Shown piece after piece: positions 9,624 to 19,573 of a stretch of DNA of 64,000 nucleotides. Location: contig NZ_CP121451.1 of the NCBI RefSeq assembly GCF_029689945.1, forward strand, positions 6,014,001 to 6,078,000, read 5' to 3'. The stretch is from Paenibacillus amylolyticus (lineage in GTDB: Bacteria; Bacillota; Bacilli; Paenibacillales; Paenibacillaceae). Each line of letters opens with the position of its first letter. The stretch's first letter is position 1. The translations under genes and the position numbers were made by a program. Below the pieces are notes generated by a model that saw only the letters and a program-made list of their open reading frames with translations, ran no database searches and was not told where the DNA came from.

Positions 9624-12548
9624 TTACGGAAGACCAAATTCATTACGCTTGACGCGAATCTCGTCCTGAATATATTGGGTATAATCCATGATGGATTCCC
9701 TGGCTTCCACTTGGCCAACAACGGTTTTGTAAAATGCATTGAACAGATGGCGGCCTGTAAAATAACCACCAGGTACTTCGGGAATACCCTTCACCGTTTC
9801 GAATTGTGCCTTCAGATTGGCGTAATCCTCCGCCGGCCACGGCAGGGAATCCAGTGCCTTGATGTTGGCCGTTGGATAACGGAAGCCGCACCCATCAGCC
9901 CTTCCATCTCCCGTCCGAATTCAGCCTGAATCGGTGTACTGGTCCACCATTTCATGAACTCCCACGCCGCTTCCTGATCCTTGGCACCCTCCAGCATCAT
10001 GACTGCACTGCCTCCACCCGGTACGTCTCGATTCAAGGTTCCATCCGCCTGAACGGTTCCCGGGACAGGAACGAATCCCCATAATCCCCGAATCTCCGGT
10101 GCAAATACCGACAGCTGGTTGTACATGGTGTAATCCGTTAGTCCAATAGGCATCTGTCCTGTCCGGAAACGATTGGCAAAATCATATTCCCGCTCCAGCT
10201 TGTAATCGGTATAGAATTCTGTCCACTGCTTGAACGTCTCGATCCCGATCCGGGAATCCAGATCCGACTCCTTGTCATCATTCCGATAGAAGGCGCCACC
10301 GTTCTGTAGCAGCATCGTGGCATACTGCGAGTTCGGTGGAATATTGACACCCTGCATATTGGCCTGGGTCACAACCGGCATGCCAAATTCCATATGGTTT
10401 TTGCTCAAAATCGCGAGTAGCGCCTCGACATCCTGCCAGTTCTGAGGCACTTCAAGTCCCAGTTCTTCGAGCACATCTTTACGGTAAAACAGCATGTTAA
10501 AGGTCTGCGTCTCCGGCAGGGCATATACGCCTGAATCATAGGCATACGGTACGATTGCACTTTCCCTGAACTCCTGTTCTACGGTGCGATAGTCACTGAA
10601 TTGCGTCAGATCTACAGCCGAGTTCCGCATGGCAAAATTCACCGGCAGATCATTACCGATCTGCATGGCAATATCGGGTCCTTCGCCCGACAAGGTCGCT
10701 GGCAACAAGGTTCCCATGTTGACCAGCTTCAGATTGACGTTAATGCCACTGTCTGGTGTAAAAGTCTTATCAATCATCGCCTTCATCGTATTCGCCTGAT
10801 CCCGCCCGCTACCAATCCAGACGGTTACGGTACGCTGATCTTCCGATGTAGCTACATTGCCGATCTGGTTATAATCAATGAAGAACGAATGGTAGAATAT
10901 CTTCGCTTCATGACCGAGCTTGGCAAGCGGCCCCATGCCTGAACCGGGAATGTCAAGGTCGATCGAAGTGACATACAGTGCATCGATCTCAAGGGGCTGC
11001 TCTCGTGCCTGCTGCACCCAAGTGCCGAGACCCCCGTGTTGGTTTTGTATGCCGCAAGCCTTCTTGGAATGGTATTGGGCTTGTCAATCATCTCGTCCAG
11101 TTGCTGCGCCATCGTCTTGATCAGTGCTTCCTGATCGCTGGACTGTCCTGAGAGAAGACGAAGCTGTGCAGCCACATCTTTCAGTCGTTTACTTTCCCCG
11201 CTGAACACTTTCAGCAGATTTGGGATCTGCTTCTCCACCCGATAATCCCGGAATTCATCAGGCTTCGTGCCTGTGATCATCAGAATGCGTCGGTACATGG
11301 AGTTCAAGTTGTACAGACTGTCCTCCACATTGCGGATCAGCGGTGCAAAGTCACCTAGGCTGTTCTCCAGCCGTAGCACATGTTTGCCTTTTTCCAATTG
11401 AAACTTGTAGGCATCCTTACCACCCATGACATCAATGCGATAATCACTTTGATAACGGAAGGGTGCTTGGGCCATCTCTGCAAACGGAACTTCTCCATCA
11501 ATGGTCAGTTTGCGTGCGGAATAGATGCCTTTGACGAAATTCTGCTGTGCGGTAAATCCGATATGATACAGTCCGCTCTCCGGTACATCCACTTCCCATT
11601 CAATCCATTGTCCTGGCAGACGCCAATTAAAGCCGCCAATCGTATTAATGCGCACCTGGGAAGCGCTGTAAGGAGATACCGCAGAACTTGATCTTTCGCT
11701 CGTCGGGTATAACGTAGGTGAAGACTTCGCTATTGCTGCTTCTCCTTCAATGCGAATAAGGACATCCTTCGGCTGCCCGGAGGAATCCGACTGTTGTGCC
11801 CCCGCACTCTCCGCGTAAGGAACGGCTGTCTTCTCATTGAAAAGGCGAATGGACCGAATCACCATGGGTTCGCGCGATGATTTTAGCGTTAGTGTGTGTT
11901 TCCCTTTTCCAAATAAAACTTGAATGGAGCCTGTTCGTACCCGTCGGAGTCCTGAAACGTCTCTTCCATCCATCGTGGTTGCTCCACTTGTCTCGGACGA
12001 AGGTCATTGCCTTGATTATCCTGCTCAACAACATCTTTCTCATTGGCCCATACCCGGTCAAACTGTAAATAGGCGGCTTCCGCAAAAGGAAGTTCACCAT
12101 CAATGTACAATGCACGTTCGATGGCTGAACTCTTGCCTTCAACGGGATAATAGAGCGTAGACAGGTTGTACAGCCCCGTCTCTGGTACATCAATGGTCCA
12201 ATCGACTTGTCCGGTCTCTCCGGTATGGAGAGATACACCTTTCATTCCCTCATAATTAGTGAGTTTGCGGACGTCTTCACCTTCGGCACTTATGTAATTT
12301 CCCGCTTCAATGGTGATGTCCACACTCGGCTGTGAAGCCTGGCTTGTTCCAGAGCGATACTGTTCGTATCCCTTCTTCTGCCGGGTCTGCTGCAAGATCG
12401 CATCCACTTCAATCGCAGGCAGACTGCCAGGTGGAACGTCTGCACTTTTCCCATCAGCGCCGGAAGTTACATACAGAATGATGCAAGCTGCCGCCACGAT
12501 GATTACTGTGGACCATATCCATGTCTTACGTTGTAGAATTCCAGCCAT
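9624..12548 (-). CDS. Very large membrane-anchored extracellular solute-binding protein (three frameshifts as read)
   Basis: Start ATG at 12548, 9 nt after AGGAGG. One frame is restored by adding a base at each of three runs: near 11902 (GGGAAA), 11031-11035 (G5) and 9881 (CC). The product is about 975 residues. A membrane helix at about 8-27 anchors it. Two similar beta-rich modules follow, each with VPE(T/S)GLY and DGE(L/V)PFAE, resembling carbohydrate-binding or adhesin-type sandwiches, and then an SBP type 1 domain (from about residue 540, TVTVWIGSGRDQANTMKAM). C-terminus ends VKRNEFGLP at 9624. The usual family size is about 430, so the N-terminal half is an added sensor or binding region. 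Confidence 0.8.
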
Positions 12549-12598
12549 CCTGCGAGTCCTCCTCATCAAGGCTGATGCCAGCAAAGCCGATTTGGTGG

Positions 12599-12650
12599 TT
12601 CAGGAAAAGGGGCTCCGTGCAACATTGCCGACACGAGCCCCCTGCCTGAA
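12599..12650 (-). terminator. Intercistronic stem-loop between the two binding-protein genes
   Basis: Arms TTCAGG...GGGGCTC.GTG (12599-12619) and CAC.GAGCCCC..CCTGAA (12632-12650). On the minus strand the stem is followed by TTTTCC. Placed just after the stop of the lipoprotein gene, it probably makes the binding protein more abundant than the downstream channel genes, by partial termination or 3' end protection. Confidence 0.65.
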
Positions 12651-12719
12651 TCGTTTGCTGGTGAAGTCAATTTCATAACTCCTGAAGGTATTAAGAAATT
12701 GATTCAATGATAAATGTTG

Positions 12720-14100
12720 TTATTGTTTGCCGAGTTTATCAATGGCAGCTTGTGCCTGTGCTTTGTATTTCTCGGCTGTTGCTGTGACGGATGCATTGTC
12801 TTTGATGATATCGTTCACATAATCCCCGAAAGGATATCCCGTGTAGGCATCATCCAGCAAGATACGGCCCGTTCCCGCAATGTGCTCGCGGATGATGGCG
12901 ATATCTTTCTCATCTGTATAGCGACTCTCCAGATAATCCTGACCTGGATACTCTTCAATCTGCGGGATATCGAAGGTCTCTTCATAGATTTGGTAGACGA
13001 TCTTTGGGTCCTCCACACCTTTTGGAATAAATTTCGCAGATGCCGCGTTGTTTGCATACGTTACCTCTTTGCTACCCTGTGGTCCATTCGGAATGGGTAC
13101 AACGCCGACGGCAAAGGTGAGATCGCCCAACTGCCATTCAGCCGCAGTGAACAGGGCTACGTCTCCATCCTTAAAGGTATTGCTCTCCTCCCAGTTGGTT
13201 TTGTCGCCGGTTTTGACCTTCACGACATTCTCCACGTTATACAATCGTTTAACGAATTCGGTTGCTTCAATCGTTTTCGGATCGGATAATCCTTCCTTGC
13301 TATTGGCATCATCCACGATGGTTCCACCATTGGCAGCGGTAAAATGACGAACAACATCAAGGGCCCAGCCAGAAAATCCGTATACATCTGTTTTGCCGTC
13401 ATTATTCGTATCTTTGGTTGCCTGTTTGGCAAGTTCCATGAATCTGTCCCAATCCCATTTGCCTTGGTTATACAGCTCTTGAGGATCAGGTAATGACAGT
13501 TTTTTGAACAAGTCTCGGTTATAGTGAAGTCCCAACCCAATGCTGGTTGGCGAGTCGAAGGCGTATTCGTTGCCTGCAATGGCAGGGAATTTAGCAATCA
13601 GATTTGCTTCTTGGTTGATGTTGTTCTCAGGTGTAGTGAATTCGGAGAGGGGCAACAATTGCCCTTTGAGGATGGCAGGCAGTGCGGATTTGTATTCCAT
13701 CTGAACGATGTCAGCGAATGGTTCACCGGCCAGCGCAGACGTGGTGAATTTGTTCATGTATTCTTCGAAAGGCACGTTGACGAACTCCAGTTTTACGTTG
13801 TATTTCTTCTCTACCTCTGCAATTTTATCGAGTCTGGCCTTATCGGAGGCCGTCTCTCCCGTCGGTTTCAGATCCCACCAGGCCGCAACCTTGATGACAC
13901 GTCCGCCCAGATCAGGCACATTCGCCACAGCTTCTTCTGCTACGTCCTCTTTCTCTGGTTCAGCGGCTTCGGTGCTGTTGCCTGAGTTCGTTGTTCCCCT
14001 GCTTCGTTCCCCGTTTGCACCGGCTCCCCACCGCTGCAAGCGGATACAAAAGTATCACGGCCAATAACATCAGAGGTAGAACATTCCATCTTCTAATCAT
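12720..14100 (-). CDS. Extracellular solute-binding lipoprotein (two frameshifts near N-terminus)
   Basis: Start ATG at 14100 behind GGGGAGG. As read, the signal peptide MIRRWNVLPLMLLAVIL runs into the wrong frame. Adding a base near 14045 gives the lipobox LLVSAC-SGGE, and another near 13991-13999 joins the linker to the mature domain, which is open from there to 12720 (about 420 residues, VIKVAAWWDLKP, then NRDLFKKLSLPDP, EWQLGDLTFAVGVVPIPNGP). Family: sugar SBP type 1, exported and lipid-anchored. First gene of the cluster, directly behind the promoter and operator at 14176-14223. Confidence 0.85.
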
Positions 14101-14175
14101 GTTTTTAACAACCTCCCCGAATGTGTATATCAAACCAATCAAAAATAAACAACCACCACCATTTGTTATTTCATC

Positions 14176-14192
14176 GTTTGTTTTTGACAAAC
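14176..14192. promoter_or_regulatory. Candidate LacI-type operator over the transcription start
   Basis: Inverted repeat GTTTG-N7-CAAAC immediately downstream of the -10 of the binding-protein promoter, covering the expected +1. The position suits repression by the divergently encoded LacI-type regulator. Assignment is inference from location and symmetry. Confidence 0.45.
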
Positions 14193-14194
14193 AA

Positions 14195-14223
14195 AATTTA
14201 ACACAGCAAAATGTAAGCGTCAA
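14195..14223 (-). promoter_or_regulatory. Sigma-A promoter of the carbohydrate ABC cluster
   Basis: On the minus strand: -35 TTGACG (14218-14223), 17-bp spacer, -10 TAAATT (14195-14200) preceded by an extended TGT. Expected start near 14188, leaving a leader of about 88 nt before the ATG at 14100. Confidence 0.6.
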
Positions 14224-14355
14224 CATTTTTGTTGTTAACATTTTCTAATTATTCTGATAAAATGCTGATAAAACAGTTTAACCCCTGTGTTAAAGCTTAT
14301 TCACCACCATCACACCTAAGTACATTTTATTAAAACCATAACTATAACGTTGTTA

Positions 14356-14384
14356 ATTTTGTTATTTTTAAATAATAACAAAAT
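14356..14384. promoter_or_regulatory. AT-rich palindrome upstream of the LacI-type gene
   Basis: Arms ATTTTGTTATT (14356-14366) and AATAACAAAAT (14374-14384), 11 bp, 7-nt centre. It sits in the middle of the 490-bp divergent intergenic region. Possible second operator for looping or autoregulation; it could also be a weak hairpin. The rest of 14101-14588 is AT-rich with no open frame. Confidence 0.4.
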
Positions 14385-14588
14385 AATAATTTTAAAGACA
14401 AAATTCGTCATTCTATCTGGAAATATGCTTACCCTCACGTTGATCGTTTGCATAAAATACTGTGCTTCACTAACATTTTGAATTCTCTGTCCGTTATTAG
14501 ATTAAGAGAAATACATCATGCTATACTAGGATCAGTTGGATATCGCTCCAAACAAGGAATACGGCAGAATTACGAGTGTAAGGATGGT

Positions 14589-15629
14589 ATGATGAAAACG
14601 AAGGTAACAATTCAGGAGATTGCACATTTTACAGGTTTGTCGAAATTCGCGGTGTCACGAGCTTTGTCTGGAAAATCGGGAGTTAGCGATCAGACGAGGG
14701 ATGTTATTCTCAAGGCTGCTGGCAAACTTGGGTATTTCAAAGATAACAGCCTCTTGTCTGGTGAACTGTCTCACAGCAGTGAATCACATGACTCGAAAAA
14801 CACACGTTCAAGCGGTACCATCTTGATTTTGTTTCCCAATGTTCGGTACCAAAATCAAGACTCCGTATACTGGGGACCCGTCTTTAACGGGATTTCTTCC
14901 AAGCTGAACCAAAAAGGCATTAATATTCTGACCTTGACGGAACCATCTGCAGACCAGCTATTCACCCTGCTCAATCCGGATGCCATTCGTGGAATCATTA
15001 CTGTTGGCTCAATCTCAACCCCGATTCTGCTTGAAATTAAGCGGCTCAGTATTCCGGTTGTCATGGTTGATCATCTGGACCCTGTTTTTCACAGTGATAG
15101 CATATTCACCGATAACTTTGCATCCATGCGCGAGATCATGCTCTATTTGCTACGCAAAGGCTTCAAAACATTTCAGTTCGTTGGCAATATCGGGGATGCT
15201 CAGAGTTTCTATGAACGCTGGATTGCATACACTTCTGTACTTATGGGCCATGGGATGGAAATAAGTCAGATTCCCGAGCTGAGTAATCAGGCATTGGATG
15301 AGTTCCGCCAGACGTTCACTTCGGTAATCCATGAGGATAACCTGCCTGAGGTATTTGTATGTGCGAATGATTTTTATGGGCTATATACCATAGAAGCCCT
15401 TGAGAGTATGGGGATTCGTGTACCCGATCAGTGTGTTGTCACGGGATTTGATAATCTATACGACCATATCCCATTACTGGCTACAGTTAATGTGAACAAG
15501 GAATTGCTCGGTGCGCGTTCGGTGGATCAGATGTTATGGCGCATAGCGAATCCAGAAAGCAATGTCGAGAAAAAGTTGATTCTTGCTGACGTCATCATCC
15601 GTGAACAGTTCGGCAGGCATAGTGGATAA
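14589..15629 (+). CDS. LacI-family transcriptional regulator
   Basis: About 346 residues from the ATG pair at 14589/14592, which follows TAAGGA; the upstream open frame is not coding-like. N-terminal helix-turn-helix VTIQEIAHFTGLSKFAVSRA plus hinge, then a periplasmic-binding-protein-like effector domain (about 70-340; FVCANDFYGLYTIEALESMG, CVVTGFDNL). Divergent to the ABC cluster, so it is the likely local repressor responding to the imported sugar or a derivative. Confidence 0.85.
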   Translation: MMKTKVTIQEIAHFTGLSKFAVSRALSGKSGVSDQTRDVILKAAGKLGYFKDNSLLSGELSHSSESHDSKNTRSSGTILILFPNVRYQNQDSVYWGPVFNGISSKLNQKGINILTLTEPSADQLFTLLNPDAIRGIITVGSISTPILLEIKRLSIPVVMVDHLDPVFHSDSIFTDNFASMREIMLYLLRKGFKTFQFVGNIGDAQSFYERWIAYTSVLMGHGMEISQIPELSNQALDEFRQTFTSVIHEDNLPEVFVCANDFYGLYTIEALESMGIRVPDQCVVTGFDNLYDHIPLLATVNVNKELLGARSVDQMLWRIANPESNVEKKLILADVIIREQFGRHSG

Positions 15630-15717
15630 AAGCAGAATATATGATGGTTCATATGTGTGAATATACATATTGAAGCATATATGGAGTAAAGCTTATGTGC
15701 ACACAGAACTGCATGCC

Positions 15718-15759
15718 AAATACCCCTTTAACCGTATTCGAGCGGCTATAGGGGTATTT
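15718..15759. terminator. Bidirectional terminator after the LacI-type gene
   Basis: Arms AAATACCCC (15718-15726) and GGGGTATTT (15751-15759) between the regulator and the convergent DUF4272 gene. Confidence 0.65.
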
Positions 15760-15780
15760 GCATTTTCACAGCATCCCGTT

Positions 15781-16968
15781 CTACGTATCTGTCCGCACAT
15801 CATCCCACTCCTGATCCAGATAACAGATCAGCCAGTTCAATGCACGGTGTCGTTCATAAGCCACTCCACCATTTAAGCCAGCGGGAGGTGTTTTGTCATT
15901 GACACGACTATCCACACACACCCAGTTATACCGGTAGATCAGATCTGCTTCATCCAGAATCTCGCTCTTGTTACGCAGAGATGCATCGGAGAGAAAGTCG
16001 GCAAAACTGTCCTTCTGTTGCAAATAACCGACATCCTTCCCTACGTTACACAACTCCGTTGGTGCACCAAGTTCCTCCACATAACCTAGCGCCCACAACA
16101 TCACGTGATAAGCTTCATATCCCCAAGAGAATGCGATGATCTCCTGTTGTGCTGCCCCATGTTGGTCGATAAACCTCTTCTCTACGGGTGAGAAAAAGGA
16201 TTCAGCCGCATACTTGTCGATCACTTCCTGAACCAGAGCCGCGGTATCTTCCGCGCTTTCGCCTGCTCCCAGACACTCACCCTTAAGCGCGGCAAGACAC
16301 AAGGCAACTGCACGGCGAGCGACTTCCTCTTTACTCCGAATGGTGGTGTGCTCATCTCCGGCCCTTGCAGGCAAGTTCGCATTATACGGAATGCCTTGTT
16401 CCGTCAACCGTTGCTCTGAACGCACTTTACGTTGAATGCCAGACTCCGACTGGGGTCTGTTCCCGTCAAGGAAACTGGTGTGCGCTGTCACCGTATAATC
16501 CTCCACCTCAGACTCTCCATTCACATCCAGCAATAACTGGCCTTGTGCATTCAGCAGAGATCCACCTCCCCAGAAGATCACAGCATCCAGAGCATCAGCC
16601 AGTTGCAATAACTCGCCGAAGAATTCTTCCGAGATATCCTCTTCTGTCTCAATACCAACCACCATATTGAGTGTGGAACATTTGATCAATACCTTTTCCT
16701 GAAGCGAAGCATTGCGCCCATCAATCTGACTCAAAAATCCAAGCATCCCCTGAATCATTGTTGTAAATTCTTCAGGATGTGTCTGGCTGGTCATGATATT
16801 GAAGCCTTTGGTTTTCTTACTGAGCCATTTCTTCTGAGTCACTTGAATATGAGTCTTGTCTTCCCGGCGTTTAATCGTACCCCCAGGATAAATGGATTGA
16901 ATCAATTCAAATAGCTGATCCAGATCAAACTGAGAGCTATATATCGCACAATTTCTCATGAAGTTCAC
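15781..16968 (-). CDS. DUF4272 domain protein
   Basis: 395 residues, cytosolic by sequence. The C-terminal two thirds carry the features I associate with DUF4272: EEVARRAVALCLAALKGECL near residue 215, and CNVGKDVGYLQQKDSF, EILDEADLIYRYNWVCVDSR and AYERHRALNWLI toward the end. The N-terminal 190 residues are alpha/beta and of unknown role. Molecular function of the family is not known. The start ATG-AAC-TTC-ATG offers two nearby starts. Repeat copy A lies immediately upstream, between it and rtcB. Confidence 0.8.
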   Translation of the reverse strand: MNFMRNCAIYSSQFDLDQLFELIQSIYPGGTIKRREDKTHIQVTQKKWLSKKTKGFNIMTSQTHPEEFTTMIQGMLGFLSQIDGRNASLQEKVLIKCSTLNMVVGIETEEDISEEFFGELLQLADALDAVIFWGGGSLLNAQGQLLLDVNGESEVEDYTVTAHTSFLDGNRPQSESGIQRKVRSEQRLTEQGIPYNANLPARAGDEHTTIRSKEEVARRAVALCLAALKGECLGAGESAEDTAALVQEVIDKYAAESFFSPVEKRFIDQHGAAQQEIIAFSWGYEAYHVMLWALGYVEELGAPTELCNVGKDVGYLQQKDSFADFLSDASLRNKSEILDEADLIYRYNWVCVDSRVNDKTPPAGLNGGVAYERHRALNWLICYLDQEWDDVRTDT

Positions 16969-16982
16969 CCTCTCTCATATAT

Positions 16983-17161
16983 AGTTCAACTAATGAATAT
17001 TTACACTGGCACTCCGATGGCAGAATAACTTTCCGATCGCTGTTATCCCCAGATTTTTTTATTCCTTTTTTTGAAAGGGGAAATCCGGTGATAAAGGCGA
17101 ACGCTCCGCTTCTTCAAGTTATTTCTGCCCTCTCCGTTATCGTGTAAATGTTCAGTTGAAC
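16983..17161 (+). repeat. Interspersed structured repeat, copy A (short form)
   Basis: Terminal inverted repeats: left AGTTCAACT...ATTTACAC, right GTGTAAAT...AGTTGAAC. The inside holds GGCAGAATAACTT pairing with AAGTTATTTCTGCC, and a central CCCC-AGAT / ATCCGG hairpin with AAAGGGG. Lacks the second internal hairpin found in copies B, D and E. Begins directly after the rtcB stop codon. Confidence 0.8.
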
Positions 17162-17169
17162 ATATATGA

Positions 17170-18389
17170 TTAATCTTTATACGGATCGAATTCATTACCT
17201 CCGGCCATGGCGACACCAACGGGACGCAGCACATGGTTGATTTTTAGCGTATTCGCATGTGCATTCAATACGTCTTGCAGTTTCTTATACACAAACGGAC
17301 TTTCGTCTGTGCCCGCTCCCCGCAGTTCCACGCCATAGGCGCGAATCGCCTCATGCATCTGTGCTTCGCTAATCTCACCGCCCATGCGTGTGCGCAGCTT
17401 GTAATTCATTTTGCCAGCCGCCTGGGTTCGGCTCATCGTGCGCCCTGCCCCATGTACAGTGCTGCGGAATGACTCGGTATTCTCCTCGCTGTGGATCCCC
17501 TCCACAATTACCGAGATATCCCCATACTGCCTCCAACAAAACCAAGTTGCCCGGGTGCGAGCGGTGTTGCACCTTTACGGACCACGACTACCTCTTCACC
17601 CATGTGCTGTTCCTTCCAGGCAAAGTTGTGATGGTTATGTACCGTGTATTCAGCACTTACGCCGAGAATGCCGAGCACCTGTTCAATGACATAGTCACGT
17701 CCTGCATAGGCGTACCGGCCCGCCAAAGTCATTCCATCCCAATACATATCACCCAATTCGCTGTTCAAGTCAAACAACGTCGGCGGTTGATCCATGGATT
17801 CGCCCGGCGCTTTGCCACTGAACTGACGCCCTGCGGCCAGGTTAAGGAATCCACTCGCCACTTTGTGACCGAACCCGCGGCTGCCAAAATGATTTGCGAT
17901 CCATACCTTTCCCGTTGCCTCTTCTACAAAAATATCCACGAAATGATTGCCACTGCCTACGGTTCCGAGTTGGTTGCGTGCGAGTGTCTTCAGCTTATGT
18001 TGTAATCCCGGTTCAATGGTATCAAACAGCTTCCAGCTCGCGTCGTCGAACAGTTCATGATCCACAGGTGTTGGATTGTTCCGACCTACGCCGAAAGATA
18101 TGGTCGAATTGATGTCATCCATAATCGTACCAATCTCATCCCGAATATCATCCCACATCAGATGGGTACGCACAGCCTTGTTGCCACAGGCAATATCATA
18201 TCCGACACCAGACGGACTGATCATATTCCGATAAGCGACAACACCACCGATTGGTTGCGAGTATCCTTTGTGATGGTCAGCCATCAGAGCTACACCCAAT
18301 ACATCTCCATATTGCGAGCAAGTCACCGCCTGACTTACGGCATTCTCCAGCGGCTCCCCCCAGACTTTAATGTTATCTACGATACGCAT
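17170..18389 (-). CDS. rtcB: RtcB-family RNA ligase (frameshifted as read)
   Basis: RtcB seals RNA 2',3'-cyclic phosphate to 5'-OH ends using GTP and Mn2+. The frame from 18389 gives 293 residues with DIACGNKAV, GSGNHFVDIF, NHFGSRGFGH and HNHHNFAWKE, the metal-binding histidine set, then breaks at a run of four Cs (17520-17523). Adding one base gives GGSMGDISVIVEG and joins the rest, which holds HGAGRTMSR with the histidine that is guanylylated in the family. Total about 406 residues, normal for the bacterial short form. No rtcA or archease gene is visible nearby. Confidence 0.88.
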
Positions 18390-18523
18390 GATTGTGTTAG
18401 CCTCCTATGTATTATTTTGAATAATTCATCTTCCATTTTGGTCTATTGCTTTCATTAGTTTAACAAAGATCAGCGTGGCTCGAAACGTTCTCTTCCTTCA
18501 ATCACCAATGATGTACACATTAA

Positions 18524-18546
18524 AAAAGAGAGCTTAGCTCCCTTTT
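18524..18546 (-). terminator. Terminator after the small secreted protein gene
   Basis: On the minus strand AAAG-GGAGCT-A-AGCTC-CTTT followed by T6. The rest of 18390-18567 shows no gene. Confidence 0.6.
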
Positions 18547-18567
18547 CTCACGTTTGGTTGTTCCTAT

Positions 18568-18990
18568 TCACTTCTTGCTTATCTTGAACTTGAACGCCCA
18601 AGTTGCTGTGTTACCAGAATATCGACCTCTGTTCTCGGTCACCACTACGGAGAGCGTCTTGTTGGTTGATTTGGAGAATGAAGATAGTTTGACATTGGCC
18701 GTTTTACTCCCATAATCGGGAATCTTGTCCTGTTCTTCAGCGATGGCCTCCAGTTTTAATGTACCTGTGGACTTCAGATTTAACGTGACCGATGAACCTT
18801 CTTCCAGGTCTTTGCCGTTCACACTTGCTCCGATGGCCCACTCATTACCGACAGAGTTATTCTCGACAAGCTCTGCGCTCACCAACGTAACGGTTACCTT
18901 AACCGTTTTGGCGGCAGCATGGGAAGTTGGGGAACACACGGCGAATACCAGACTTAGAATCATGAAAACATTAGCCCATTTTTTGAGCAC
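18568..18990 (-). CDS. Secreted protein of unknown function
   Basis: 140 residues. Signal peptide about 1-26 with cleavage after SHAAA. The mature part is beta-rich (KVTVTLVSAELVENNSVGNE, then STGTLKLEAIAEEQ and a C-terminal TWAFKFKISKK), with no cysteines. It may be a small beta-sandwich. I do not recognise the family. Monocistronic, with its own terminator. Confidence 0.7.
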   Translation of the reverse strand: MLKKWANVFMILSLVFAVCSPTSHAAAKTVKVTVTLVSAELVENNSVGNEWAIGASVNGKDLEEGSSVTLNLKSTGTLKLEAIAEEQDKIPDYGSKTANVKLSSFSKSTNKTLSVVVTENRGRYSGNTATWAFKFKISKK

Positions 18991-19098
18991 GAGAGTGCCT
19001 CCCTCTTATTCGTTTCATTTGTTAAGACTATGCCTTATTCGCCATGATCCTTAAGTAATCCTTCCACTAGTTTAAGAAATTCCCATCCGCTTGGTTAT

Positions 19099-19539
19099 TC
19101 AAAAATGCTTCCGGTAACCCTGCACCTTCTCATCCCTGAAACCCAGTTTCTCATAAAATAGATGCGCTTCTTTACGCTGATCGCCAGACACCAGAATCAT
19201 GTAACCACAACCCAGATCTTTCGCAATCCGCTCAATCTGGAGCATTAATCTCTGCCCGATGCCCTGCCTGCGTACCTGATCCGATACGATCACATTCTCC
19301 ACAACCATGAACGGTTTACACGGGCCTACCAGATCCATACACTCAATCCCCATAACGGAACCAACCAGTTTACCATTGTAAAATGCCCCCAGCACATGAT
19401 AATGACCGTTCTGCTGTATGTATTGGAACATCTTTTTCATCTGCTGCTCATGGGTAGGCATTCCCATCAACTCATTGTATAGCTGACTTAATGCCGGTAA
19501 ATCTTTAAGTTCGATTCCTTTAATGGTAACCATCTTCAT
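19099..19539 (-). CDS. GNAT family N-acetyltransferase
   Basis: 146 residues. Acetyl-CoA pyrophosphate loop RRQGIGQRLM near residues 92-101, preceded by VENVIVSDQV, and the C-terminal AHLFYEKLGFRDEKVQGY typical of the fold. Substrate unknown. One of eight GNAT genes in this window. Upstream neighbour at 19574 is also GNAT but not similar in detail. Confidence 0.88.
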   Translation of the reverse strand: MKMVTIKGIELKDLPALSQLYNELMGMPTHEQQMKKMFQYIQQNGHYHVLGAFYNGKLVGSVMGIECMDLVGPCKPFMVVENVIVSDQVRRQGIGQRLMLQIERIAKDLGCGYMILVSGDQRKEAHLFYEKLGFRDEKVQGYRKHF

Positions 19540-19573
19540 CCTCCTGATTCTATTCTGTTTCCCTTACGTTAAC

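Noticed and set aside
9643..9891. 82-residue minus-strand frame
   Set aside because: Wrong frame of the large SBP; the correct C-terminus ends at 9624.
17388..18005. 205-residue plus-strand frame
   Set aside because: Antisense to rtcB; no ribosome site.
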